A DNA stretch of 64,000 bases from Brachynemurus nebulosus (lineage: Eukaryota; Arthropoda; Insecta; Neuroptera; Myrmeleontidae): assembly GCA_035578155.1 (NCBI GenBank), contig JAPWDM010000050.1:1364001-1428000 (forward strand), given 5' to 3'. The notes below the pieces were generated by a model that was given only the letters and a program-made list of their open reading frames with translations, was not told the origin of the DNA and made no database searches. How positions within the stretch are numbered: position 1 is the first letter of the stretch; each line of letters begins with the position of its first letter. This document shows, one piece after another, positions 14,856 through 25,378 of the stretch. Position numbers and translations under genes: made by a program.

Positions 14856-14930
14856 TGTTAAATACAAAGTTTTTAATTAAATAAACTTTAAATAAAAAAA
14901 CAATTATATTTTAATAAAATTTAGCAACAT
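14856..14930 (+). repeat. BEL/Pao LTR start fragment, second copy
   Basis: About 75 bases starting TGTTAAATACAAAG match the LTR start at 4279-4350 with scattered changes. It directly follows the RTE-like RT fragment, so two unrelated retroelements are fused here. Confidence 0.6.
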
Positions 14931-15129
14931 TTAGAAAGGTAGCAACAAAACCGTTGTGGAAATATAACAGAGAATTCAAAAAATGTGCTGTAATAGGATT
15001 TTTTAACTGTAAAATATTAAAGTCCAATGAGCATATTCTACATGTTAAAAAAGCCTACTACAGCACATTTTTTGAAAATTTTCTATTACATTTCTACAAT
15101 GGTTTTGTTTTGATCTATAGAAGTTATAC

Positions 15130-15803
15130 ATATGAAGTACCTGATGTGTTACATAAACGACAATACAGTTACTATTAGGACTTTCCATCAGGGGCAGATA
15201 GCCTATATATTAATATACCTCTTTCGATTATTCTTGATTATCTCGAAAACTATAAGAGATAGGAAAAAACACTTTATTAGATACAACACTTTATTTTTTA
15301 AGTACTTTCGATTGATTTATATAATTCCAGGGTCGGACCCACTGGTTTTCAGTTCAGTTCAGCAAACTGGAAATGAAAATTATTTTTTTTATCATGCTGT
15401 ATCCCTTCAATTTTGATGAGACTTGGTGCAGTAATTAAGTGCATTAAGGCACAGTTACTGAACTTTTTTTTGAAGTGGTCACTCAATTGGAACCCTATAA
15501 AAATAACATTGGATCGGTTATTATTCTTGTTATTATCCTTAATAACGAGGACTGATACGATAATAAATATGTCTGATATTCTTGAGAGTGTTTGCCTTCA
15601 TGTGGATTTGGAATTTTTTTCCTATGTTGAGTAGTTACCAAGAAAATAAATTTTGAAATTTTTTTAGTTATCTTCATAACTACTCAGTTTTGGCCGCCAA
15701 GATTGTAGATATCAATTACTTACAGCCTCACCTTACCGCTAATATAGTTATTAAAATAATTCGCTTCCGGGTTCGATTCACCTATACTTACCGGGCTATA
15801 CCC
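15130..15803 (+). repeat. Interspersed repeat, copy B
   Basis: Inverted partner of the repeat at 10140-10525; the matching part here is 15427-15800. The right end reads CTTACCGGGCTATACCCTTT, close to the inverted-repeat ends of the element at 45366-46034 (TTACCCGGCTATGCCC), so the two may share a TIR family. GGGTTCGATTC at 15773 looks like a Pol III B box, but no A box sits at the right distance. Short frames inside are not genes. Confidence 0.75.
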
Positions 15804-16870
15804 TTTATTCCTTAGACGCTCGGTCAACATTTCCAATCAAATATTATCACAATGTTTTCTATACAAGTTGAAATATTAAAGACGAAATAATAAAATTCAT
15901 ATTTTACTTTACAAAATTCCTTAAAATTCATTAAAATTAAAGTACATGGTACCAAAATTTATAGTTATGGTTATATACAAAAGGCTACACAATAAATGTC
16001 TTGAAATTTTCCAAAAAGAGGCAAATTTTGTAATTTAGTATTTGTGGAATAAATGAACAAATAAAGATAAAATTTAAACAAATAAGGGAAAAACTTCTTA
16101 CTCTTAAGTAGCGCTCTGTTCCGCTCCGAAGGTGTTTCAGGACAAAACTATAGGGGTTGAAAAATGCTAGGAAAATGAAATCACTGAAAAAATTTTTACT
16201 TCACTTTACTTCACATTTTTGCTACAATTTGTAAATTAAGATTTAGAATAAATAGGCGTTGTATCTGAGTGTAATCTTTACATGTTTGAGAATGGTCATA
16301 TTGACCGAAACATGTCATAAGAGTTTTATATTCATTAAAAGTGGCATTTTGTAAAGTGTTTTTATTTACTGATATCAAATATGGAATACCAAAATGTAAC
16401 GCTCAAATCTATTAAATTTACTTCACAATATTTAAAACAAGAAGATATCGGCAATTTTGGCAACAATATATAATATGTAACTATAAAAGGCTTTTGGGCT
16501 ATATAACAACTGTGGTTCACAAAACGACTATATTTTGCTACTAAACTATTACTGCCTAAAATGATCGCTAATAAAAAATTAAGATCATGCTTATTGGATT
16601 TTGTTTACATAAAAAAATACCCCTGTCGCAGCATCCTGCATAACATAGCGAATTTGCATTTACAAAAGTACTACGTTTTTCTCGGAAACTAGTTGATATA
16701 CAGTAATTGTAAACAAAAATTAATTATAAATTTTTTTCACAAATTAATTGTAAATTTTTTTCACGAAAAATTTCATTTCACGAAAAAAATTTGTCCAACG
16801 GTTTGGGACTTCCAATATTTTCACCAAATTTCGTAAAGCTAGGACATTTCGTTCCAGAGTTATCGTGCGG
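15804..16870. other. AT-rich DNA with repeat fragments
   Basis: No gene. It holds a degenerate hammerhead-like fragment (16283-16320) and, at 16622-16700, a piece (TGTCGCAGCATCCTGCATAA) shared with the hairpin at 51665-51840. Confidence 0.6.
16283..16320 (+). other. Degenerate hammerhead-like motif of Penelope type
   Basis: Reads UUGAGAA, then U, a perfect 4-bp stem II (GGUC / GACC, loop AUAUU), GAAA at 16307-16310, palindromic CAUG (16311-16314) and UC. Layout matches the motif at 18386-18425. Core position C3 is U and G8 is A, which would still pair with each other. Activity is doubtful. Confidence 0.45.

Positions 16871-16948
<78 letters not shown>
16871..16948. repeat. (AT)n microsatellite
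   Basis: About 78 bases of AT dinucleotide following ACACAC. Confidence 0.97.
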
Positions 16949-16951
<3 letters not shown>

Positions 16952-17154
16952 AATGTTATTTTCGGTTTCTAGGGACCTCAAAACATATTTCTGCCATAGT
17001 CCCGGACTAAAGTCGAGTCATGACAGTGCCTGTAATAACTGAATTCTATTCTGGAAATTCGCTAATAATAAATTCAGTTATATAAATTATAGAACAATAA
17101 GGTTCAGTTAGGTTAGAAAAAATTTTGTTGGGTTCGGTTTCGTTACAAAAAAGT

Positions 17155-18114
17155 CCAATTTCTAAAAAACACATTCTTTTCTGGTTCCGCTATGTAGATG
17201 ACATCCTAGTTGGTTTCAAAGGAACAGATCGACAACTGGACAACTATCTAAAATACCTTAACAGCATCCACCCCAAAATTCAATTAACCAAAGAAATAGA
17301 AGAAAACAACAGCATCAATTTTCTAGATATTACCACCCATAGAGACGCCAATAAATTTACATACAATATCTATCGCAAGCCATCTTTCTCGGATATAACT
17401 ATACCTGCCGACTCCTTTAACCCCGGATCCCATAAATTAGCAGCATACCGTTCAATGATACATATAGAGCTTTCGCCATTCCCCTTTTGCCAAAAGATCG
17501 AAAAACAGAACTAAACACGATAAAGCAAATTGCTCTTAACAACGGTTTTTCAACCCAATTAATTGATGAACTTATCCGTAAAAAACAGCACAAAGTCACC
17601 ATTGAACAAATATATCCTCCCCTTACAATTGACCCAGACCCAAAACATTATGTATCTCTTCCATTCTTAGGTGTCATCTCACATAAAATTGGTAACCTGT
17701 TTACAAAATATAATATATCACCAGCTTTTCATTCTGTTGGAAATCTTAGCCGTTTCCTTTACAACGCCAAAGAAAAAACTGATCCACTAAAAAAGAGTGG
17801 GGTCTACCGCCTAGACTGTTGCCATTGTAACGCCAAATATGTGGGACAAACAGGACGAAGTTTCGACATAAGATATAAGGAACACATTGGTTCACAAAAA
17901 CACAGCTCTAACTTCGGTCTACACATCTTGGAAACAGGTCATTTTCCCAAAACAGACCATAAACCAAAAGTTCTACATGTTTGCCATAATGGTTTAAAAT
18001 TGAATCTTTTAGAGGCTCTAGAAATTAATAGAATAAACAGTGACCCACAAATAGAAGTTTTAAACGATGAAAATGATCTAAATAATTCTCCTCTATTAAA
18101 AATAAATTTCTGAA
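17155..18114 (+). pseudogene. Penelope-like element: RT C-terminus plus GIY-YIG endonuclease
   Basis: Penelope-like elements encode a reverse transcriptase followed by a GIY-YIG nuclease that nicks the target. Here the RT starts mid-domain and includes FRYVDDILVGF with the catalytic YVDD at 17191-17202, followed by INFLDITTHRD, a thumb-side block of the family. The frame shifts once between about 17455 and 17490, then runs open to the stop at 18111. The second part holds the linker and, at 17799-17890, the nuclease: GVYRL...YVGQTGRSFDIRYKEH has the GIY and YIG equivalents (GVY, YVG) and the Arg. The N-terminal RT palm is missing (5' truncation near 17155). Apart from the frameshift the reading is well preserved, so the copy is fairly young. 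A hammerhead motif follows 270 bases downstream, as in this class. Confidence 0.9.
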
Positions 18115-18385
18115 CGAATATAATCACTTCAGTCTTTCAATAATTTTGGACACCCCTATTTTAGTTTTCATAAACAGGTCATTTATCTGAACAGTCATAT
18201 TATTAGGTAAAAATAAAAATTTTTCCATATCGGTACCTACAAACTGGTTTAATTGCTTTCTTCTCTACACGTATAGGTAGTTGCTTCGATACAAAATTTT
18301 ATGGGTTTTTCCCAATTCAATAATATTACACCCCTCCTATATATTTTTCTTACCTATAAATTCCCATTAATTATTTTCATCTTTC

Positions 18386-18425
18386 TACTCTGAGGATGAC
18401 CGAAAGGTTGAAAACGCGTTCAGTA
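18386..18425 (+). ncRNA. Hammerhead ribozyme motif, Penelope type
   Basis: Stem I UACU (18386-18389) pairs with AGUA (18422-18425). The core CUGAGGA is at 18390-18396, one extra U at 18397, and stem II GACC/GGUU with a GAAA loop at 18398-18409. GAAA is at 18410-18413, self-complementary stem III ACGCGU at 18414-18419, and the UC cleavage dinucleotide at 18420-18421. All conserved core bases are present. Hammerheads with a palindromic stem III, active as dimers, are known from Penelope-like element ends. It probably trims the transcript 3' of the GIY-YIG gene. Activity is inferred, not shown. Confidence 0.75.
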
Positions 18426-18429
18426 AAAA

Positions 18430-19155
18430 TAACTTTTAATTCGTGAAATAGACAAAGTAATCGAACTATAAATATTTTTCAACACTAAATATTACATTAA
18501 CACAGGGTTATGTTACTTATTTAACACAAAAATTTTAACCACTATTTTTTTTTTTACGCGCAACACAAATTTTTTTGCTGTGTAGGTTGCTGCAAATGCA
18601 GGGGAAAACTTTAGTATTATGTAATATTAGGCTTAAAAATTGGTTTACTTGCACGAAATCAAATCAGAATTAGAATTATATATGTATTCGGCAGTCTCCA
18701 GTCGGTTCATATAGCAATTCGTAAAAATCCACATCCGCCATGTATTCACATCGGATATGGATATGAGAAATCGATACAGATGTTCCGCACATGAGAATCC
18801 AAATCCCTATATTTGCAACAACCCTTGTACGTACATAATGTACGTTATAAACTACGTCAGATCTGTGTGTTGTAATGATGTACAATAGCTGCATGTATCT
18901 CTTGTGTATGTTTGCAATATTTGAACTTAAAAGATAACAAATGTCAGAGCTGTTTTTTTTTAATATATTTTCACAATTTAAATAAAAAAAAAAATATCAT
19001 AGAAAATTTTTATGTGCATTCAAACGTATACCTAATAGTACGTATAGTTAGCTCTTTTCGTTTTACATGTATACCTCATTCGTATATATCTTAGCTATAG
19101 CTCACTGACTACATAACGATGTCTGCTTATTTTTAGATATCTATCTACGGATGCT

Positions 19156-19157
<2 letters not shown>
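18430..19157. other. No gene recognised
   Basis: AT-rich. The patch at 18690-18850 is less AT-rich, but its frames have no motif. Confidence 0.5.
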
Positions 19158-19241
<84 letters not shown>

Positions 19242-19258
19242 ATGTGTGTGTATATATA
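19158..19258. repeat. (TA)n(TG)n(TA)n compound microsatellite, left part
   Basis: TA to 19220, TG with one TATG to 19250, then TA to 19258. It is split from the TA tract at 20898 by a TA-target element. Confidence 0.95.
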
Positions 19259-20894
19259 CAAGCTGGTCCAGAATTATGTACCGGAATTACTAGAGCTAAT
19301 ACTACGTTCAAAAACAATGGTACCTACACTGAGAAAAAAATACAGTAATTTTTACTGAAATTTCTGGTAAAAATTTACTGAGCTCTCTGGTAATGCGGAC
19401 ATAAGTGACAAGCTAAGCAAAAAGTACGATAATTTATAGTAAAAATTGTAAATTACCCTATAGCTCAGTAAAAATTACCGTATTATTTATAAATAAGGTT
19501 TTTTTTTAAATTTATTAATAAATAATTGAATTAAAATAGTTTAAAAGGATATTGATAGAAGGGTAAGCATTAAAATCAAATTATTAATATATAAAAATTT
19601 TTTTGTGGTTTTTTATTATTTGTGGAAAAAATATATAAATTCTTTATTTGACATATTACATGATAAAAGTTTTTAACAATAAGCACATTACAATAATTTG
19701 TATAAAAACATATTTCAATTAACATATCAATACATATAAAAAAACATACAAGAATTAAAATAAAAACTAAACAAAAATTCATGAAACACAACAAACAAAC
19801 ACTTCATAAACATCCAGTCATGATGGTTCCTATTGCACAACTGAACGAAACCTGCCTAGTTGCTAGGCCTGTAACTCGTGTTGGTCGTGTTAGACAATGC
19901 TCGGTGCGCTTGCGTGCTTGTTTTATTTATTCTCATGTCTGTGTGATGCTTGGTTGCAATGATATGTGAGAGGGATGAAATGCACAGCGACTCAGTAAAA
20001 ATTATTCAATGTCTAGTATAATTTCACAAAAAATTAAGTAAATTTTCCCGGTGTCCACATGAAATTTTACTAGCCCATCGAATTTTACGCAGCTGTATAG
20101 GAAAAATTCTTAAGGTGTACAGGAAAAATTTTCAAATGAATCGTAAAAAATAATGTTTGAAACGCATTTTTTATATTTTTACTTAATAATTTCCTACGGA
20201 CTGGTCACTTAAGACTCGTTTACGGAGGCAGCTCAGTAATTTTTACTGGAATTTTTTCTCTGTGTATTCATCTAATTTTTTTTCCAAAACTCAATAATCA
20301 GGGGGATAAAGTAGAGGGGTGAAATGTAGAGGGGTGGAACGATACTGACTTTTCGTTAACTTTTTTAGGCGCCCTTGAATAATGGATTCATATTTTAGGG
20401 GTACGTATGAACATCAGGTTATTTAAATCTACGGTACCAATTATTCCATCACTTATGATTAGAGGTTAATTTGGAAATAGACACTTCTACTTTCAATTAG
20501 TCGAAAACGTTATTATTTATCGAATTGTAACAAGTATACCTTTTGTCTAAGGAATCATATTGATAAGAAATTTATTTAAATAACTGCAAATTAAAATAGA
20601 AAAGACGTAATAACTCATACCTACCACCCAAAACCACCGCTTGATCATAAGTGGTGGAATAAGTGTTAACATAAATTTAATCCTCCTAATGCAAAATACG
20701 TACCCCTAAAATATCAATCCATTGTTCGAAAGCGTTTGGAAAATATTTAGGAAAAGATGGTTTTTGTTTCATCCTTTTACAGGCATGTATCTCCCTTATT
20801 ATTAAGTTTTGGAAAAAAGTGTAAATGAGAAGGTACCATTATTTTTTAAATTACTCTCAGCTCTAACAGTTACGGTACATAATTCTGGACCAGC

Positions 20895-20897
<3 letters not shown>
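19259..20897. mobile_element. TA-target TIR element (1.6 kb) inside a TA microsatellite
   Basis: Left end CAAGCTGGTCCAGAATTATG, right end read inward CAGGCTGGTCCAGAATTATG, each flanked by TA (19257-19258 and 20898-20899). The repeats continue with GTACCG and a TTAGAGCT block, about 45 bp in all. Because the TA duplication lies in TA repeats it is not independent proof, but the ends fit a Tc1/mariner-style TA target. No transposase frame is visible. About 0.94 kb of it is a second element (19327-20264). Confidence 0.75.
19327..20264. mobile_element. Nested TA-target TIR element with CAGTAATTTTTACTG subterminal motifs
   Basis: Ends CACTGAGAAAAAAA and, read inward from the right, CACAGAGAAAAAAT, flanked by TA at 19325-19326 and 20265-20266. 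Subterminal words CAGTAATTTTTACTG and AGTAAAAATTACCG recur at both ends. It is non-coding; the 72-codon minus frame at 19576-19794 is AT-rich noise. Its ends resemble those of the 3.6 kb element at 53096-56714. Confidence 0.8.

Positions 20898-20966
<69 letters not shown>
20898..20966. repeat. (TA)n microsatellite, right part
   Basis: Continues the TA tract that was broken at 19258. Confidence 0.95.
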
Positions 20967-20968
<2 letters not shown>

Positions 20969-21888
20969 GAATTAAAGGAAAAAATAAGTTAAAAAGTACT
21001 TGTTCTTTAAACGGGCGTTTTCTTTATACTTGAGTATTTTCTATTTTTGACACATTAGAACTCGTATTTTTACTGACAGGATGTTAGCGAAATTTTTCAC
21101 AAATGAGAGCCTTACCAACACGGCTGGTCTACACAGCAGCTAAATGAGCGATTTCTAACGATAATTTTTAAGCAGAAATTAACATGGCGTTTATTAATTC
21201 TGAGCCCTGGCTACACAAACTACAGATAAACCGTATATCGTTAATATCATTAAATGAGGGCGGTTTCACAAAAGAACTGGCCGCATAAACATTTTTAAAG
21301 CAATTTTGTTATATAGCTTCCATCAGTACCGACTGTGTAGACGCGAAGTATATTACACTTTAAAAAATTTTATTTTATTTAAAAAAATAATACAACAAAC
21401 TTAACTATGATTTCAAAGGCTATTATTTTTATTTTTTATCCGTATTTCATACATTCATAATACATATATATCAGAAATTAACATACAAACTTTGGCAGTT
21501 GATACTACTAAAGAAATGGCATATTTTATAATAAGAGCTGGAATTCAAGCACAGAAAATACGAATCTAAAAAGAAAACAATAACACTGAGACAACAGTGG
21601 TCAACAGCCGGAAGGCAAAAGTCAAGTATCAATCAATATTTCTAGATATATAACCCCGGAATACTAGAAACCAACTTCCTATCTCTATACTAGCGATACC
21701 ATTGTGGTCAAAATATGACGTAAAATTTCTCTTTCCCACTAAACCAGTCTGATACACAGATCCTAATTATAATTACATAAATCTATTATACATGTACATG
21801 GACCTACGTTTGTGTATGTGTCATACGTCACACTCATCTCTGGTTTGGTGGGGCATGCATCGTGTACGTACCTTGTGCATTCGTATAA
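20967..21888. other. No gene recognised
   Basis: A patch at 21115-21350 with CTGGTCTACACAGCAGC and CTGTGTAGACGCG resembles MITE ends in style, but I could not pair them into a bounded element. Confidence 0.4.
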
Positions 21889-22333
21889 AGCCGCTGCTAC
21901 ACGATGCTACGAACACCTTCCAACATTCGACGTTGGATGGTTCATAGCATCGTGTAGCCGTTGTTCGAACCTACGAGTGTCCAATGTCGAGCGTCAAACG
22001 TTCGCATTTGGTCGTGTCCCGTTCGATGTCGGTATTTTTGCACCGAGTCAAAGGGATGCTTCGAACGTTTGAAGGTCAGTGTTGGTTGCGTTCGTTGGTT
22101 GCGCACGACTCGTTCATGTGAAGAGAGACAACATCAGTGTATAACATTAGAGATAACATCAGACAGATAACAGCGTCGTCCACTGAGTACCAACACATCA
22201 TCATTCGTATTGGATCAAACATTCGATTCACCGTGTAGCAGATACATTTGTCGCACCAACTATCGAACTTAATTGCCTCAAACGTTCGATCGAATGTTGG
22301 AAGGAACGTTCGTAGCATCGTGTAGAACCCGCT
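21889..22333 (+). mobile_element. PIF/Harbinger-like MITE family 1, copy 2, TSD TAA
   Basis: Same ends as copy 1 (AGCCGCTGCTACACGATGCT on the left, CGTGTAGAACCCGCT on the right), flanked by TAA at 21886-21888 and 22334-22336. It is 445 bp and lacks the ~100-bp internal duplication of copy 1. The frames running through it are not genes. Confidence 0.92.
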
Positions 22334-22336
22334 TAA

Positions 22337-22868
22337 TATGAGTAATATGATGTAGTTGATCATTGTTGACACATATACAATTCATAAAAAAATTTTAGTT
22401 ATTTAAAGAAAGATATCCCTTTATTTTGAGTATTTTTTTGTTTAAATGGAATTTTTACACTTAAGATGTGTTGGGGGACGTGCGTCTCTTAAATCGAGCG
22501 ATAATTTTCCTCACGTGTAGCCACTTATTTCATATTAATGTTGTCCATATCTTGCGTTATTTGACGCCCTACATCGGGATTAAAATACGCTCGTGTATTC
22601 GTACACTAAGGGTAATAGCTCATGTGTTATATCCATGGGATGCTTTCATAGTATCCAGAAAGAAAATTAGTAGTATTGTTTTAAATATTAAAATTTTTAT
22701 TTAGTGTTAGTAAAAAAATATAATCTTAAAAAACCCACTCAATATGTTTTTAAAACTTCTTTTTAGTAACGTATTAAAATTCGAACATTTTAACGAAATT
22801 GTCCCACACAGAGAAAAAGAAAGACAGATCCCGTTTATACATAGAGAGAAAGAAAGAAAGAAGGAAAG
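22337..22868. other. No gene recognised
   Basis: AT-rich, ending in a short GA-rich run (GAGAAAGAAAGAAAGAAGG) just before the hAT element. Confidence 0.5.
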
Positions 22869-22876
22869 ATTCCGTT

Positions 22877-23245
22877 TAGTGATGAGCAAAATTAGTCTTG
22901 GTCTTGCATTTTTTCTAAAACCAAGACCAAGATTATAAGTATGGCTGCAAGACCAATACCAAGACTCAAGTGAGCAAAACCAAGACAACAGCAAGAAAAA
23001 AGCAAGACCCTTTGCTAAATTATTTAAATAGTTTAAAAGTATAATTAATACCGTAAAGAGAGAAGATTCTGATTTTAGAAGGAAAAAATCCGCTAATAAT
23101 AAAATGCAAGAAAGTGCAAGATTCTTTGGCAATACCAAGACCAAGACTCAAACTGCTCTAGCAGGATCAAGACCAAGATTCTTAATGCAAGAACAAGACC
23201 AAGACCAAGACTGCCAAGTCTTGGTCTTGGTCTTGCATTTGCTCA
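22877..23245. mobile_element. Non-autonomous hAT element with perfect 8-bp TSD
   Basis: Inverted ends TAGTGATGAGCAAA and TTTGCTCATCACTA, flanked by a perfect ATTCCGTT duplication (22869-22876 and 23246-23253). The 8-bp duplication is the hAT signature. The interior is dense in CAAGACCAAGA / TCTTGGTCTTG words in both orientations. The 145-codon minus frame across it is a by-product of that repeat and has no transposase motif. Confidence 0.9.
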
Positions 23246-23253
23246 TCACTAAT

Positions 23254-23718
23254 TCCGTTATCAACTGATCTTTTTAAATTCCATCAAAAAACTACACTGT
23301 TTATAAATACGACTTTTCTATGCTATTATGTAAAATACCTTGGTTTACAATGGGTTAAGTTGATTATAGTATCATGCATACATAACATAGAAAGATTAAT
23401 TTTTTTTTTTTTTATTTGTAGTGCAAAAATGTTTTATCTTTGCTTAGAAATACTACTATTTATGATCAAAATGTTAAATCTTTCGGAATAAATATGAAAT
23501 ATTACACTGCAACGAGGAAATTACATACTTCATGGATTGCTATTATTGTAATACTACAAGATTGGTCTTAAACGTACTTAAGGTGCTAAAAATTGAAACT
23601 TTGTACTACGTATACAAGGCAATTTTTGATAAAGTTAGTTGAGCTTTAGATAATAATTATTTTTATCATTGTAGTAAATATGTTTGTAACTTGGGAAACT
23701 TAATTCCGTTCTATCCCG

Positions 23719-23721
<3 letters not shown>
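23254..23721. other. No gene recognised
   Basis: AT-rich; nothing to support. Confidence 0.5.

Positions 23722-23788
<67 letters not shown>
23722..23788. repeat. (AT)n microsatellite
   Basis: About 67 bases of AT dinucleotide, abutting the tandem array at 23789. Confidence 0.97.
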
Positions 23789-23790
<2 letters not shown>

Positions 23791-24720
23791 CCGCCACCTT
23801 TTAATATGTGTAGGGCCCCCCTACGGAAGTTAAGAGATAAAATTTGGTAAGTGGGGCTCATTTTCGAGGCAACTCATACTATTAAAGTGGGGTCAAATTT
23901 TGGGAAAATTTTTGATCCGACCCAACTTTTAAGGGGGTGGTGGGGGGCGGTGAAACAATAAAACTTCTCCAAACCGGTTTGAAATAATGTTTCGAGCAAT
24001 TATGTACAACATACCCAAAATTCAGCTTCCTAGAGTGATTTGGAGGGAGTAGGGGGGGAAAAAAACAATTTTGGCTGGATCTAACAGGACCCCAGCCCCC
24101 CGGAATTAACGTAGAGGGTTGAAATTTGGTGTGTTGATAAAGTTCGTACCTAGGTTGTGCTTTTTGGAGGTTTTAATATTTTACCCCCTCCCCCCGTCAT
24201 TTTTAAGCTACAATTTCATGCTTTTTCGACGTTTTCGAAGTTTGTACCACTCGCACAGGTCACCCAAATAAACCTAGAGGGCTGAAATTTTGTATTCGGA
24301 TTGAGTTAGTATCAACGGGGTGCCTTCTGGGGGTCTTGACTTTTAACCCCTACCCCCACCATTTTTATACCAAAAAGAACATGATTTTTCTTGTTTTTTA
24401 ACAGTTTCGTTCGGGTCAAAATCTCCCCAAATAAACCTAGAGGGCTGAAATTTTGTGTACAGGTTAAGCTAATAGCCAGACACTGCTTGTTGGAGGTTTC
24501 AACTTTTAACCCTTACCCCCACGATTTTTACGCCAATATTTCCTTAATTTTTTTGCTTGTTTTCTAACACGTTTAAAGACTCTCTAAGGAAACCTAGAGG
24601 GCTGAAATTTTGTACGTGTATTCAGTTAGTATCCAGCTAGTACCTTTTAGGGAGTCCACATTACTTTTCCCCCTACTTCTCCCATTTTTACATCGGAATT
24701 GAATGCTATTGTTAAATGTG
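23789..24720. repeat. 163-bp tandem array (AACCTAGAGGGCTGAAATTT)
   Basis: The word AACCTAGAGGGCTGAAATTT or a close variant starts at 24108, 24271, 24434 and 24591, spacings of 163, 163 and 157. Each unit ends with a C-rich CCCCTACCCCCAC stretch and a poly-T/poly-C part. The first 300 bases are a more diverged unit pair. It is non-coding, notably C-rich for this AT-rich window, and probably the inner array of a dispersed element. Confidence 0.85.
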
Positions 24721-24998
24721 TTTTAAATGCATTATTTTTATTCTAAATACAAGTAGGCGAATAGTAATTTTAAAAAATTTTAAAAAAGTGAACTTACTTT
24801 TATAACAAATGAAACACATACATATTAAGTAATTTAAAAATGTTATTAAAGTCACTGTTTATTTATAAATTAGGGATTTTGGATTATTATTATTTATAAA
24901 ATAGAAATTTTGGATTTTTTTAGCCAGTTTACTATTTAAGGTCGTTTTTAATATTTAAAAATAAAACACAAAGGCAATTGGCGGATAAACATGGGTAG

Positions 24999-25331
24999 AA
25001 ATTTCCTGCTAACTGCTATCGGCACAAAATTGAAATTTACTGAGATTCAGCCCTTAAAAGTTTAAAACCTTTTTTTAAAGCCCCGATCAGCCGGACACTC
25101 ATCATCAATTTTGAAACCATCAAAATGACAAATCGCTTGTAGACTTTTAATCACATTTTGCTTGTAGACATTCAGTACCGAAGATGTAGCGAAAAATTCG
25201 ACTTCGATGGGGCCCCGCTGCTCACGGCGTTTTTTTTTTAACACTGTGATACAATTAAACAAACTCAAATCGTATGAAAGGATAAGTCTAGGCTTAAGGT
25301 ACACATAGCAGTGCGACTTTTTAAGCTGCAT
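24999..25331 (-). repeat. Repeat with coding-like frame, copy A
   Basis: On the minus strand an open frame of 89 codons (25331-25062) contains REQRGPIEVEFFATSSV and CHFDGFKIDDECPADRG. A second copy at 43095-43333 has the same order in a broken frame. I do not recognise the protein. It may be the C-terminal end of an element gene, because amino-acid similarity outlasts several indels, but it may equally be a non-coding repeat that is open by chance. Confidence 0.5.
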
Positions 25332-25378
25332 TGTTTTTTCCTAATAAAAAACTACTGTTTTCACAAGTGTGATCTCCT

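Noticed and set aside
15773..15783. GGGTTCGATTC as a Pol III B box of a tRNA or SINE
   Set aside because: No A box at the right spacing upstream, no cloverleaf, and the word is degenerate in the other copy of the repeat.
17100..17115. GGTTCAGTTAGGTTAG as telomere repeat (TTAGG)n
   Set aside because: Only one or two degenerate units; no array.
21812..22372. 86-, 69- and 98-codon frames
   Set aside because: They lie inside or across the MITE at 21889-22333, and related frames occur in the other MITE copies, so they are properties of the repeat.
22707..23144. 145-codon minus frame as a membrane protein
   Set aside because: Most of it is the hAT MITE with its CAAGACCAAGA repeats; the Leu/Phe richness comes from that and from AT-rich DNA.
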